Source of the DNA: CBDCUQ01 sp965222835
GTDB lineage: Bacteria > Pseudomonadota > Alphaproteobacteria > Rhizobiales > Hyphomicrobiaceae
Reading direction: 5' to 3'
DNA: 64,000 bases
NCBI GenBank assembly: GCA_965222835.1
Contig: CBDCUQ010000003.1
Coordinates: 62,001 to 126,000, forward strand
Shown here: positions 1-8,948 of the stretch, piece by piece
How positions within the stretch are numbered: position 1 is the first letter of the stretch
Layout of the letters: every line of letters begins with the position of its first letter
Made by a program: the position numbers and the translations under genes
Notes under the pieces: generated by a model
What the model was told of the DNA's origin: nothing
Database searches by the model: none
What the model saw: only the letters and a program-made list of their open reading frames with translations

Positions 1-535
1 TGTAGAGCTCGGCGTCCAACTCCTTATCTAGGGGGATGGATTCGCCGGTCAGGATGGATTCATCCGCCATGACACCCTGGCCGTCGATAAGATGCCCGTC
101 AGCGGGTACGCGATCGCCCGCTTCGATGCGCACGACGTCGCCCGCAACGACATCACTCGATGCCACTTGGACAAGACGTCCGTCGCGGATCACCCAGACG
201 TGCGGCAGGGCCATCGCTTTGAGGCGGGCCAGCGCCTCCTCGGCCTTGCTTTCCTGGTAAGTTCCGAGAGCGGCGTTGAGGACGAGGATGAGGAGAATGG
301 CCAGCGATTCGAAGGGAACGCGGTCCGCGCCTTCCCAAGTCCATATCGCCAGATCGAGCGCGAGCGCAAACAGTAGAATGTAGATGAGTGGGCTCTTGAA
401 CTGCCGGAGGACGCGCTGCCAGAGGCGCACGGGCTTAGCTTCCGGCAGGGTGTTCGGGCCAAATTCAGCGAGATGGCGCGCGGCTTCGGATTGGCTGAGC
501 CCACGTTTTGCGATTTTGATCGTGTTGGCCGTCAT
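1..535 (-). CDS. P-type cation-transporting ATPase, N-terminal part (cut by window edge)
   Basis: The reverse strand from an ATG at 533-535 stays open to the left edge (178 codons). Residues about 10-65 match the cation-transporter N-terminal domain (LSQSEAARHLAEFGPN), followed by a hydrophobic pair of segments (SPLIYILLFALALDLAIW and SLAILLILVLNAALGTYQES) and the start of the actuator domain (DVVAGDVVRIEAGDRVPADG, then ADESILTGES). TGES is the dephosphorylation loop of P-type ATPases. The family pumps cations across the inner membrane using ATP; the N-terminal domain type suggests a P2 (Ca2+-like) or P3 (H+-like) pump, but the ion-binding helices lie outside the window. An AGGGG ribosome site lies just upstream of the start. 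The phosphorylation (DKTGT) and nucleotide domains are not in view. Confidence 0.87.
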   Translation of the reverse strand, partial: MTANTIKIAKRGLSQSEAARHLAEFGPNTLPEAKPVRLWQRVLRQFKSPLIYILLFALALDLAIWTWEGADRVPFESLAILLILVLNAALGTYQESKAEEALARLKAMALPHVWVIRDGRLVQVASSDVVAGDVVRIEAGDRVPADGHLIDGQGVMADESILTGESIPLDKELDAELY

Positions 536-743
536 CGCCGCCCCTAAAACATACGCGCAAAGGTCCCGCAAGCGACACCCTTGCCGCCTCTCTCGGCCGG
601 CGTATTGAGGCAAAGCAAACGGGGTCCCGGTCGTGAGTTAAGCCTATAGACCTTCTGAGGCGGATGTCCGGCCAACGTCTGTGCATTGCGGCCGAACAGA
701 GGTGCGTGTCCTTGTCGTCCGCGAATGGTTCTTGTGCGCGACA

Positions 744-1118
744 TTAGGCGTGCAAATGGAAGACCTTATTCATAACCTTCCATTGGCCATCGACTTTGAG
801 CAAGGTGAACATGTCGGTAAAGCGGTGGCCGGTCCAATTGTCAATCTCGAGCCGGACGGTGGCAACCGTGTCTGTCACATCAACGCTGGCAATGCGGGCT
901 TCGATATCTTTGGCCGCACCGTTTTGGTCGTTCCAGTCGTAGAGCTTCTGGATCGGACCCGCGAACAGATCGGGGCCGACATATCCAAAGATGGTCGCGT
1001 CGGCGTGGAACGCGGGCTTCATATCGCTGCCCCTGCCGGACCTGGCGCCATCAATGTAATGCTGAATGACTCTCACAATGGCATCGTATTCTTGGACGGC
1101 TGTTGGATTTCCGGTCAT
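744..1118 (-). CDS. NTF2-like / putative lumazine-binding family protein
   Basis: A 124-residue protein with the one-domain cone fold pattern of SnoaL/NTF2-like proteins: an N-terminal helix pair (AIVRVIQHYIDGARSG), a stretch FHADATIFGYVGPDLFAGP, then alternating strands (ATVRLEIDNW, FTDMFTLLKVDGQWKVMNKVFHLH). The ending DGQWKVMNKVFH is the typical last strand of the putative lumazine-binding (PF12893-like) branch. Members are small soluble proteins, some enzymes and some ligand binders; no substrate can be read from the sequence. It stands alone, separated by about 200 bp from the ATPase gene and from the TIR gene on the same strand. Confidence 0.72.
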   Translation of the reverse strand: MTGNPTAVQEYDAIVRVIQHYIDGARSGRGSDMKPAFHADATIFGYVGPDLFAGPIQKLYDWNDQNGAAKDIEARIASVDVTDTVATVRLEIDNWTGHRFTDMFTLLKVDGQWKVMNKVFHLHA

Positions 1119-1323
1119 GAGGGCTACTCCGTGATTGCAGAGGCGCGGTCAATTTGCGTTTGCGGTTCGTCGTACAGACCTATAACGGCAGCGTCCGAAA
1201 ACGTGAAAGCGATGGTGTGCCGTGTGTGGCGAATGCTGGTCTTGAGGCCGAAGCCAAAGCTCGGGCTTGCCCTGGAGAACATCGCTGTTCATTTATGCAC
1301 TTTGTTCCAGAAGATATGAGACT

Positions 1324-4300
1324 CTACTCAGGTGGCCTCGGGATCTTGCCTGCGCCGATCTCGTGCTCGGGATCTACAATTAGATTTCCATCGCTATCAA
1401 CGCCACGGTCGAGTCCCTTGAGCTCGCGATAAGCGGCTATGAGGGAGGTGTAGGGAGGTACATATGTACTCATCGTCCTTCCACCAACTGATATCGTTTG
1501 TCTTGCTTGGAAATGCAATTGAATGGATGTTTGCCTTCTTCCATTCATCCAATTTGAGACTTTTCCTAAGACTTCCCCTTGCCGGACCCGTTGCCCTGCT
1601 TTGACGCGAATGGAACTTGGTTCGAGGTGCAGATATAGATATTGCGTTTTGTCGTCTGCTTCCAGCCTCACAGAAGTGAGGCGCTTGCTTGTGTTAATAA
1701 TCTTGCCATCCGCCACTGCAAGAACGTCCCATTTGTTGGCCTCCGGACTCGGTGGGCGCATGTCCACACCTTGGTGCCCTTTCCCAGCAGGGCATAATGG
1801 CATTTTCCATCCACGCTTCTCGCAGTAATTGTCCCGCATGCGCATGGCATCATAGTTCCTCGGGTCGTCGATTGACTTAGCCTCGCGGCCAATATAGCCG
1901 CCATACCCATAGATCTGTGAATTCATATAAGCATGCATCCCTGGCGGAACGTCGATGGGAAAAATGATTTTCGGCAGATACACATAGCGATCGTTTAGAC
2001 GCCCTCCGCCACCGGCAACATCACCTGGTGGGTAATAAGCAAAATCAATTTCGCGCGTTTGATTCGGCGCATCCGTGCCCTCGCGTGCCAGTCTTACTCG
2101 GACGCCATCTACCCGTGCCCTTGGATATTTTTCCTGGCACCATGAAGGGGGCTTTTCGGGTAGGACAAAACTCTCGGCAATCTCCTTGCTGAGGCACCGC
2201 GGAAGTACTGCCTTCAAATGATCAACAAGATCCTGTGGATTAGAATATGTTGGCCAGAGTTTGACCACTCCATTGGCGATGGTCGCAATAAACGCACCGT
2301 CTGGTGACAACTTGACCACTTCGATCTCTGCACCTCTGTCTTCAACCGACAAGAAGGCCTGACCGCGAGAATTTAGAAGCACGATATCGCCATTCGTGTC
2401 TCTCGCGACAAACTTATCCCCCTTTGCGGAAATGCCAATCACCGCATCCAATTTCACCGTAGTCAATATTGCAAACACTGACGTATCGTCGAACCGCAGC
2501 GCAAGACGTGAAGGATCTAGCGTCGACGATCTACTGGAGATGGCAAAGCCGAACTTCCCATTTTGGGAAAAGGTCGCGCTTTTGACTTCGATGGGATTCC
2601 AATTAAGAGCGGCAGGATCTTCTTGATCGTCCGGATCGGGATCTATGAGATTGGCGGTCGTATCGATGACATACGATCCACCTGTTCGAATTCCGCCGGG
2701 GCTAAATGACCGCATGGCGAGACTACCGTCAGGAGAGAGAAAGCTGCGCACAGCAGACAACTGCTCCTCAACTTTGAACTGTCTGAGTTTCGTCCCTTCG
2801 GAGGTCCACACGTCAATTGTCCCGTTCTTGAGAAGGACGACGATACGCCTGCCATGTTTGGAAAGCCTGACCGCTTCGGGCTGGTCCTCAAGGGTTATTG
2901 TTGCAATGGACTTCCCGGTTGCATCCCACAGGCGAAGCGCCTCGGACGTAACAGTTAAGATACCTTCCCCGTCCGCTGAAAGAGACGCACCGCTAAATCC
3001 TACGCCATCATCTTTGATCTTTACAATCTCAGCACCGTTGCGACTCCAAAGAACCACCTCGCCCCCCTCATATCCGGCAAGAATTCGATTCCCATCATCC
3101 GATATCTCGATCGAGATCAAATTGGAGTTTCCCGCACCATTCCTAAACTCGGCCAACTTCTTTCCGGATGTGTCCCACAAAATCGCTCGTCCGCCATCAT
3201 GCCGAGTTACAAGGTCGGAGCCACGGGCCGAGAACGTGACGTCGATAGCAGCACTTGGCTGCTCCAGGCGTGTCACTTGACGCCCCGACACATCCCAGAT
3301 CCGGGCGGTCTTGTCGTCCGACGCCGTGAGCAATGATCTGCCATCCTTTATAAAAGACACTGATCTTACTGCATCGTCGTGACCCTTTAAGATTCCCAAG
3401 AGCGATCGGTCCCGGCTCCAGATGCGGACCGTCTTGTCCTCAGATGCGGTCACGAACCGCTCGCCATCCGGTAAGAATGCTATCGACGTTACAGGTCCCT
3501 CATGACCTTCGAACGTGCTCAATAGTGTCCCGTTCCTGTCCCATAGCCGGGATTGGCCGTCGCTAGCACCTGTCAATATATACTTAGCGCTCTGCGAAAA
3601 TGCCACGCTCGTCACGGGGTGGGAAGCATGATCCAGCACTTTGGCTGGTTCTCCTGAGGTCACCCAAAGACGTGCCGTGCCGTCTTCGGATGCCGTGGCC
3701 ACTATTGCGCCATCCGCAGAGAATACAGCCTGGACGACTGCTCCACTGTGACCCGCAAGCGTCATCAAACGTTCGCCGGTAATGCTCCAGATTGCGGCAG
3801 TCTGGTCATCCGACACGGTAAGAATTCGCGTGCCGTCGGGAGAAAATTGGGGGGAGGCGACAACACCATTGTGTCCGGAAAAGACGGCTGTCTGTTTACC
3901 ATCCAGACTCCAAAGCCGCGCCTCGCGATCGCGCGCCGTCGTGACGATCTTTGTTCCATCCGGCGAGAAGGCGACACCTGTTATTCCGCCGCTGTGTCCA
4001 CTGAGGCGTTTTTCGAACTTCCCATTAGGACTCCAGACCGTGGCCGTGCCGTCGGCCGATCCCACGACGAGCGTAGAGCTATCGGGAGCGATAGCGATAC
4101 TCGTCAAAGGTCCTTCATGACCCTTCAAGACGTATCGCGCACTTCCCGTCTTATCCCATAGACGTGCAGAGCTATCATCAGATACAGTTACGATGAAGGA
4201 CCCGTCTGGAGCGGCAACAGCAGAACGCAAAGGTTTCGAGTGACCTGCAAGAACCGCACGCTCACTGATATTGACCCACGCTCGATACAGCGCATGAAAG

Positions 4301-5331
4301 GATTCGGGGTAGAATGGCCGTTTTCGCTCGAACAACCGGGTTGATTCTTTGTCGGCAACGCCACTCATGGCGAGGATTGCCGCGGTCACGGGATCATTGC
4401 TCTTTAGGGCCGCATCGGCCTGCATCGCGCGGAACAGAGACGAAGCCTGTGCTTCAATTTTCGCGTAGTTTCGTGCCTCCCTCCCCCGTTGAAGGGCCTC
4501 GCCTCGTTTGTAATACGCATACAGTCCAGCGCCGGACGCGACAACCGCTAGAACGCTTGCAACAACAAGGCCGATCACGGTCCGCTTAACCACCGATCGC
4601 GAGGCCTCAATCTCGCGCTTCTGCGCATCTTCACGCTCTTGAATAGCCTTCGCACGCTCATCCTGGGCTGCAGCCATCGCCGTGAGACGCTGATGCTCGG
4701 CATCCTTCCGCCGGGCCTCGGCCTCTTCACTGGCTCGTATGAATTCCAAATGAAGCGCCGTCACGTCGGGCGCAGTTTTTGGGTGCCGTTCGGACCACCG
4801 CCTCGCCTCGGCAATGCTATCACCAAACAGAAGCGCAGTGTCCTGCCGTCCGTCTTCTGTCCACTCGGTCGCACGCTCAAGAAGCCGCGTGTGTTCGCGC
4901 AACCAGTCGAGATCCGTGTTGAGCGCTGCAACGAGTTGTGTGAGACCCGCTCCAAATCCCGATCCGGGTGCGTTAGGCTCGTCATAGAAATAGATGTAGT
5001 TGAGTCCCTTGAGGCGCGGGGGTGGCTCCGTTCCGTCTAGTGGGCAACAGAGCACGGGAAGGATGCGTTTGCCGAGGCGTGCTGCCTCCTCGACCTCCCA
5101 CTCGCAGATCTCTGAAGCGGCCGAGGTCGGTGAAAGGACGAAGACGATCGTGTCGGCCTCTAGAATGAGGTTGCCTAGACGTTTCCTCCAATCCTCGCCA
5201 CCATGGATACCATGTCGGTCAAGGATGCAATCGAAGCCACTCAGGTCGAGTGCCAGGTCAAGCTGGTCAGCAAATTTCAAATCCTCGCGGGAATAGGAAA
5301 TGAATACTCTGAGCTTATTGCTTTGGGTCAT
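1324..5331 (-). CDS. TIR - transmembrane - WD40 propeller - M23 peptidase fusion protein
   Basis: A 1335-residue multidomain protein. Residues 1-125 form a TIR domain: RVFISYSRED at 8-17, and SEICEWEVEE with Glu79 in the position of the NADase glutamate. Residues 195-245 are a charged coiled coil, 250-272 one membrane segment, and 355-1075 about 15 WD40-like units; the first eight are canonical (GH...F.PDG...D.TARLW), later ones degenerate. The C-terminus (about 1175-1300) is an M23/LytM-like peptidase: HQGVD supplies His1186 and Asp1190, YLHL His1235, and QLHF His1273, with Gln1272 where the family has a catalytic His. Topology inferred: TIR in the cytoplasm, propellers and peptidase outside the inner membrane. 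TIR domains in bacteria often cleave NAD+ or signal in antiviral defence; joining one to an envelope peptidase is unusual. Sampled stretches are only 50-55% GC, below neighbours, suggesting horizontal acquisition. Confidence 0.9.
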   Translation of the reverse strand: MTQSNKLRVFISYSREDLKFADQLDLALDLSGFDCILDRHGIHGGEDWRKRLGNLILEADTIVFVLSPTSAASEICEWEVEEAARLGKRILPVLCCPLDGTEPPPRLKGLNYIYFYDEPNAPGSGFGAGLTQLVAALNTDLDWLREHTRLLERATEWTEDGRQDTALLFGDSIAEARRWSERHPKTAPDVTALHLEFIRASEEAEARRKDAEHQRLTAMAAAQDERAKAIQEREDAQKREIEASRSVVKRTVIGLVVASVLAVVASGAGLYAYYKRGEALQRGREARNYAKIEAQASSLFRAMQADAALKSNDPVTAAILAMSGVADKESTRLFERKRPFYPESFHALYRAWVNISERAVLAGHSKPLRSAVAAPDGSFIVTVSDDSSARLWDKTGSARYVLKGHEGPLTSIAIAPDSSTLVVGSADGTATVWSPNGKFEKRLSGHSGGITGVAFSPDGTKIVTTARDREARLWSLDGKQTAVFSGHNGVVASPQFSPDGTRILTVSDDQTAAIWSITGERLMTLAGHSGAVVQAVFSADGAIVATASEDGTARLWVTSGEPAKVLDHASHPVTSVAFSQSAKYILTGASDGQSRLWDRNGTLLSTFEGHEGPVTSIAFLPDGERFVTASEDKTVRIWSRDRSLLGILKGHDDAVRSVSFIKDGRSLLTASDDKTARIWDVSGRQVTRLEQPSAAIDVTFSARGSDLVTRHDGGRAILWDTSGKKLAEFRNGAGNSNLISIEISDDGNRILAGYEGGEVVLWSRNGAEIVKIKDDGVGFSGASLSADGEGILTVTSEALRLWDATGKSIATITLEDQPEAVRLSKHGRRIVVLLKNGTIDVWTSEGTKLRQFKVEEQLSAVRSFLSPDGSLAMRSFSPGGIRTGGSYVIDTTANLIDPDPDDQEDPAALNWNPIEVKSATFSQNGKFGFAISSRSSTLDPSRLALRFDDTSVFAILTTVKLDAVIGISAKGDKFVARDTNGDIVLLNSRGQAFLSVEDRGAEIEVVKLSPDGAFIATIANGVVKLWPTYSNPQDLVDHLKAVLPRCLSKEIAESFVLPEKPPSWCQEKYPRARVDGVRVRLAREGTDAPNQTREIDFAYYPPGDVAGGGGRLNDRYVYLPKIIFPIDVPPGMHAYMNSQIYGYGGYIGREAKSIDDPRNYDAMRMRDNYCEKRGWKMPLCPAGKGHQGVDMRPPSPEANKWDVLAVADGKIINTSKRLTSVRLEADDKTQYLYLHLEPSSIRVKAGQRVRQGEVLGKVSNWMNGRRQTSIQLHFQARQTISVGGRTMSTYVPPYTSLIAAYRELKGLDRGVDSDGNLIVDPEHEIGAGKIPRPPE

Positions 5332-5543
5332 ACGGTCGTCCCTCGACGGTGCCTAGATTAGCAAATCCGTCGACCGTTCCAAGCCTATCAGCGATCGCCG
5401 TATCTATTTTTTCTCATACGAGGCTTCGCCGCTCTGTTCCTTGCGGGGGAGATGCTCTTTGATTTGCCCAATGTGAAACTTGAGCTCTTGTGCTCGGCGC
5501 ATACCGGAGAGGGGCGTGTCTCAATCGCGTCTTGCGGAAGGCC

Positions 5544-6419
5544 TCACTTTGCCTCGTCCGGGACCGCGCGCTGCACTTTGCGTTTGCGGCGCTTGCCCGG
5601 TTCCGTCGGATTCGCGCGGGACGTCTTCAACTTTTCCTTCTCTGCCAGTTGGCGAAGACGGGCTTGGTAGTCGGGCGTGACCATGCCGGCGGATATCACG
5701 ATCTTTGCCGCGTCTTCCGCGCTCATCTTGAGGAACGTTACGTCACGGCGTGGTACAAAGCAGATGAAGCCCGTGGGCGGGACGATGCCGGTCGGCATGA
5801 AGACGGAGATCAAATCCTCCTCGCCGCCAGGCTTAACGGCCGCTATCTCGCCGCCGCCGGCTTCACCGGTGATAAACACGAGCGACCATAACCCTTTTGA
5901 CGGAAACTCGATGAGGCCAACCTTTTGGAAAGCCTTCATTGGACCGGCTGCGGTCACGGCCGACTCAAAGATTTGCTTCAAGGCCCGATAGACGTTGCGC
6001 ACCACCGGCATTCTGTCGAGTGCCATCTCGCCATAGGAGATGACCGACCGGCCGATAAGATTGGCGGCCAAGGCGCCGATCAGCGTGAGGCCCAAGACGG
6101 CAAAGAGAATGCCGATGCCGGGAATGGCGAACGGAAGATAGGTTTCCGGCAAATAGGCTGCCGGTATGAGCGGTTTGATACGCTCGTCGGCAAACTCGAT
6201 CACCCACCGAATGATGTAGATCGTCGCAACGACCGGACCGACGATAATGATCCCGGCCAGAAAATCATTGCGAAGCCGGGCTCCAAGCCGCATCGGCGCC
6301 TCCTCGGACTCCGTCGCAAGCTGTCTTAGCTTCGCCGACAGGGCTTCGGCCGTCGCGTTGGGCTCACGGCTGTTGGGAGGCCGCGTGTTCTTAGATGGTG
6401 GTTTTTGCCCCGCTTTCAT
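5544..6419 (-). CDS. DUF502 family integral membrane protein
   Basis: A 291-residue protein. After a charged, disordered N-terminus (1-45), residues about 53-75 (LAGIIIVGPVVATIYIIRWVI) and 97-122 (FAIPGIGILFAVLGLTLIGALAAN) are membrane segments. The following soluble part carries family signatures: IGRSVISYGE, MPVVRNVYRALKQI and SVFMPTGIVPPTGFICFVPR. These identify DUF502 (PF04367), a family widespread in proteobacteria whose biochemical role is not established. The C-terminal tail is Lys/Arg-rich (KRRKRKVQR). It lies 210 bp from the TIR gene and 85 bp from the SPOR protein gene on the same strand. Confidence 0.87.
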   Translation of the reverse strand: MKAGQKPPSKNTRPPNSREPNATAEALSAKLRQLATESEEAPMRLGARLRNDFLAGIIIVGPVVATIYIIRWVIEFADERIKPLIPAAYLPETYLPFAIPGIGILFAVLGLTLIGALAANLIGRSVISYGEMALDRMPVVRNVYRALKQIFESAVTAAGPMKAFQKVGLIEFPSKGLWSLVFITGEAGGGEIAAVKPGGEEDLISVFMPTGIVPPTGFICFVPRRDVTFLKMSAEDAAKIVISAGMVTPDYQARLRQLAEKEKLKTSRANPTEPGKRRKRKVQRAVPDEAK

Positions 6420-6504
6420 TCCAACACCCGCTACGACTGGCGCAGTGCGCGTTCGCTCGTGCCGCGCGCCATCCGCGCAATGCGAAAGACAGCCACCGGA
6501 AAGG

Positions 6505-8244
6505 CTATTGCGTCACGACAAGGCAATCGTATCCGTGCGGCCTCAGAACCGTACACAGCTTCCTTGGCTCGGTGGCATTGGCATACGGGCCAATGCGCAC
6601 GCGATAAAAAGTTCCCATATTGCCGATCACGGCTTTGTCGATCTCCGTCTGGCGGGCGCCTAACCTGAAGGCGTGATCTTTTTTGATCTGCGCTGCGACA
6701 CGGGCGGCATCGTCCCTTGAACGCACCGCGGCAACCTGCAGGCGGAAGTCTCCAGAGGGCGAGGCTTGCGGTGGAAGCGCTGCCACTTGTTGCGACGGCG
6801 CGGCTGTCGAAGCGGCCGGCGCAGCCGGGGGCGAAGGAACAGCCGCAATGCGTGTGCGCGGTGGCGCCTTGGCGGGTGTTTTGGCCGCGACTTCCGTACC
6901 CTGGCTCCAACTCGACACGGCGCTTGTCGGGCCGGCCGATGCTCCCGTTGATGATGTGGCAACGTTGGACGACGGCGATTGCGTTGCCGCCGTGCCCGTC
7001 GATCCGCCGCCACTGAACAGGTTTCCGAAGAATCCCGTCACGGCGGCCCCGGCCTGCTCTAAGGCGTTCGGCGATTTGGGGGCTGCAGGAGCAGGTGTCT
7101 TCTGAGATGCGGTATAGGCGGGTGCTTGGGCCGGCTGCGCCGACGTCGTTGTGACGAAGCCTGTGCCTGTCGCCTGCGGTGCGGGCGGCGTGGCTGCCGG
7201 CGTCTTGGTGACGGTCGTGCTCGTCGCCGGCGTTGCGGCGGGCATCGGTTGTGGCGCCGGTGCCGTTGTCGTGGTGAAGCTCGTGCTTGTTGTTTGTGGT
7301 GCGGGTGCCGCGGGTGCGGCCGTGGACGGGCGGGTCGTAGGTGCCACGGCGGCATGCATCGAGTTTACGGGACCGGCCGGCGGTGACGGCGATACGGTGG
7401 GCGCGGGCGCCGACGTTGCAGCCTTTTGAGGTGCGGCTGACGTCGTAATAGACGAAGATGGTGTCGCGGTTGCCGCGGAGCCGGACTGCTGCGGTGTGCT
7501 CGGGCTAAAGAGGTTGCTGAAGAAGCCGGCGACGGTTGAGCTGGCCTGCTCGACGGCGTTCTTGTTCTCAACAGTGACGGGTGCCGGCGTTGAAACGGCC
7601 GACGTCGCCGATTCCCAGGACTGTGTTGGCGGTGCGGCAACTTTCGGCGCAGCACCTGGCGCCGCAACGGTACTCGCCGGTGGAGCTGCCACTGGGGCTG
7701 GCGTTGCGGCAGGTGTGGGTGATGCGCTGCTCGCTGACGCAGCAACGGGTGGTGCCTGTGCGCTCTTGATCGCAACAGGTGCAGCCGGTGTCGACTTCTG
7801 AGCGGCAACGGGTGGTGCGGTGTCGCCTAGGCCTGCTTCGCGATAGGCCGCCTGGCGCGCCACGACAGCCTTCGCCCTATCGGCATCTGACAATCCGTTC
7901 TTGAGCCAGACGGACGTTGTAAGGTCGGAGATGGCGAGTGCAGGCTTTCCAAGTTTGCGATACGCGAGTCCGCGGGTGTAGAGCGCCTTTGCCATCTGCT
8001 GGCTCGATAATCCACCTGTCTTGATGGCACTGCTCAATGATTTGATGGCGGAGTCCATTTTTCCGGATTTGAAGGAGCGCGTTCCCTTGTCGTAGGCCTT
8101 TAACGCGGCCGTCGTTTTGCTCTTTTTGGGGTCCGGTTTGGATGGAGCCGCGGCTTTGGTCTGGGATTGTGCCGCGCCTGCGAAGCCCAGCGCGGCCAAG
8201 ACCACGACAGCTCGCACGATGGCAGAACTCGACCCGCGATGCAT
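6505..8244 (-). CDS. Secreted TPR protein with long Pro/Ala/Thr linker and C-terminal SPOR domain
   Basis: 579 residues. A signal peptide (AVVVLAALGFAGAAQSQ, 10-28) leads to a TPR-like helical region (45-140: YDKGTRSFKSGKMDSAIKSL, ALYTRGLAYRKLGKPALAISDL). Residues 145-495 are a low-complexity Pro/Ala/Thr linker of the kind that spans the periplasm. Within it the motif NA[VL]EQA..xV.GFF.NLFS occurs twice, at 229-247 and 393-411. Residues 498-579 are a SPOR domain (FRLQVAAVRSRDDAARVAAQI ... YRVRIGPYANATEPRKLC). SPOR domains bind denuded glycan strands at division septa, so a role in envelope or septal peptidoglycan is likely; the specific partner is unknown. Confidence 0.85.
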   Translation of the reverse strand: MHRGSSSAIVRAVVVLAALGFAGAAQSQTKAAAPSKPDPKKSKTTAALKAYDKGTRSFKSGKMDSAIKSLSSAIKTGGLSSQQMAKALYTRGLAYRKLGKPALAISDLTTSVWLKNGLSDADRAKAVVARQAAYREAGLGDTAPPVAAQKSTPAAPVAIKSAQAPPVAASASSASPTPAATPAPVAAPPASTVAAPGAAPKVAAPPTQSWESATSAVSTPAPVTVENKNAVEQASSTVAGFFSNLFSPSTPQQSGSAATATPSSSITTSAAPQKAATSAPAPTVSPSPPAGPVNSMHAAVAPTTRPSTAAPAAPAPQTTSTSFTTTTAPAPQPMPAATPATSTTVTKTPAATPPAPQATGTGFVTTTSAQPAQAPAYTASQKTPAPAAPKSPNALEQAGAAVTGFFGNLFSGGGSTGTAATQSPSSNVATSSTGASAGPTSAVSSWSQGTEVAAKTPAKAPPRTRIAAVPSPPAAPAASTAAPSQQVAALPPQASPSGDFRLQVAAVRSRDDAARVAAQIKKDHAFRLGARQTEIDKAVIGNMGTFYRVRIGPYANATEPRKLCTVLRPHGYDCLVVTQ

Positions 8245-8491
8245 TCAATACCCCCGACCTAGGACTCGTCGTTAGACGCCGTAGCTCCCGTGGAATCGGA
8301 AAAGGCTATGACACGTGCCGCCCGGGAGCAAATCGCTTCATCCTGTATGCCCAATTTCCACGGACCAGAGTAGATAGCCTAACATATCCCACTGATTAAT
8401 GGCACATTCCGGGCAGCTGGCCAGGCGGCGGGTGCGGTCATAGGGGCCCCGGCTCCGATGGCGGAGATCGGACCTTGAAGCGGCGTAATCC

Positions 8492-8692
8492 TTAGGTTTC
8501 GCCCTTTTCCCGGTTGAGCACCTTGAGGCGGGGCGGGCCTGCGTTAATGACACGTCCCGCACGGCGTAAAGTCTTAATGCTGACAGGGGTTTCCGCGGCC
8601 AGTTCCAGTATCACGTCGGCATCGGCCGACTTTCGGACCTCGGTACGGCGAACCGGCCTCGGACGGAAGGGGGCAAACGGGCGTGTCAACAT
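8492..8692 (-). CDS. Small hypothetical protein, 66 residues
   Basis: The frame extends further upstream, but an ATG at 8690-8692 has a very strong ribosome site (GAGGAGG, 9 nt before it), so the short form is chosen. The product is basic at the N-terminus (RPFAPFRPRPVRRTEVRKS) with a predicted helix (DADVILELAAETPVSIKTLRRAGRV). No family is recognised and there is no signal peptide or membrane segment. It is flanked by about 250 bp of non-coding DNA on either side. Confidence 0.5.
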   Translation of the reverse strand: MLTRPFAPFRPRPVRRTEVRKSADADVILELAAETPVSIKTLRRAGRVINAGPPRLKVLNREKGET

Positions 8693-8948
8693 TACTCCAC
8701 TCCTCCTCAGGAACACGGCGGCGTGCCCGTAGATGGGCCCTACACCATCACGGGCGCACATCTCCGATTCGGGCTCGGGCTTACCATCCAGGCCTCACGG
8801 TGCCAACCCTACCGGGGTGGACCTGTTTCCATGTCCGGGAGCGAAAGACTTGTAAGCCCGCACGCCCCATCCGGTATGGCCTCGCCCGTGTGGTACGGGT
8901 ATACAACACCCCAACAGTGTAAGCCAATTCGACGCAGGATGAGCACCA

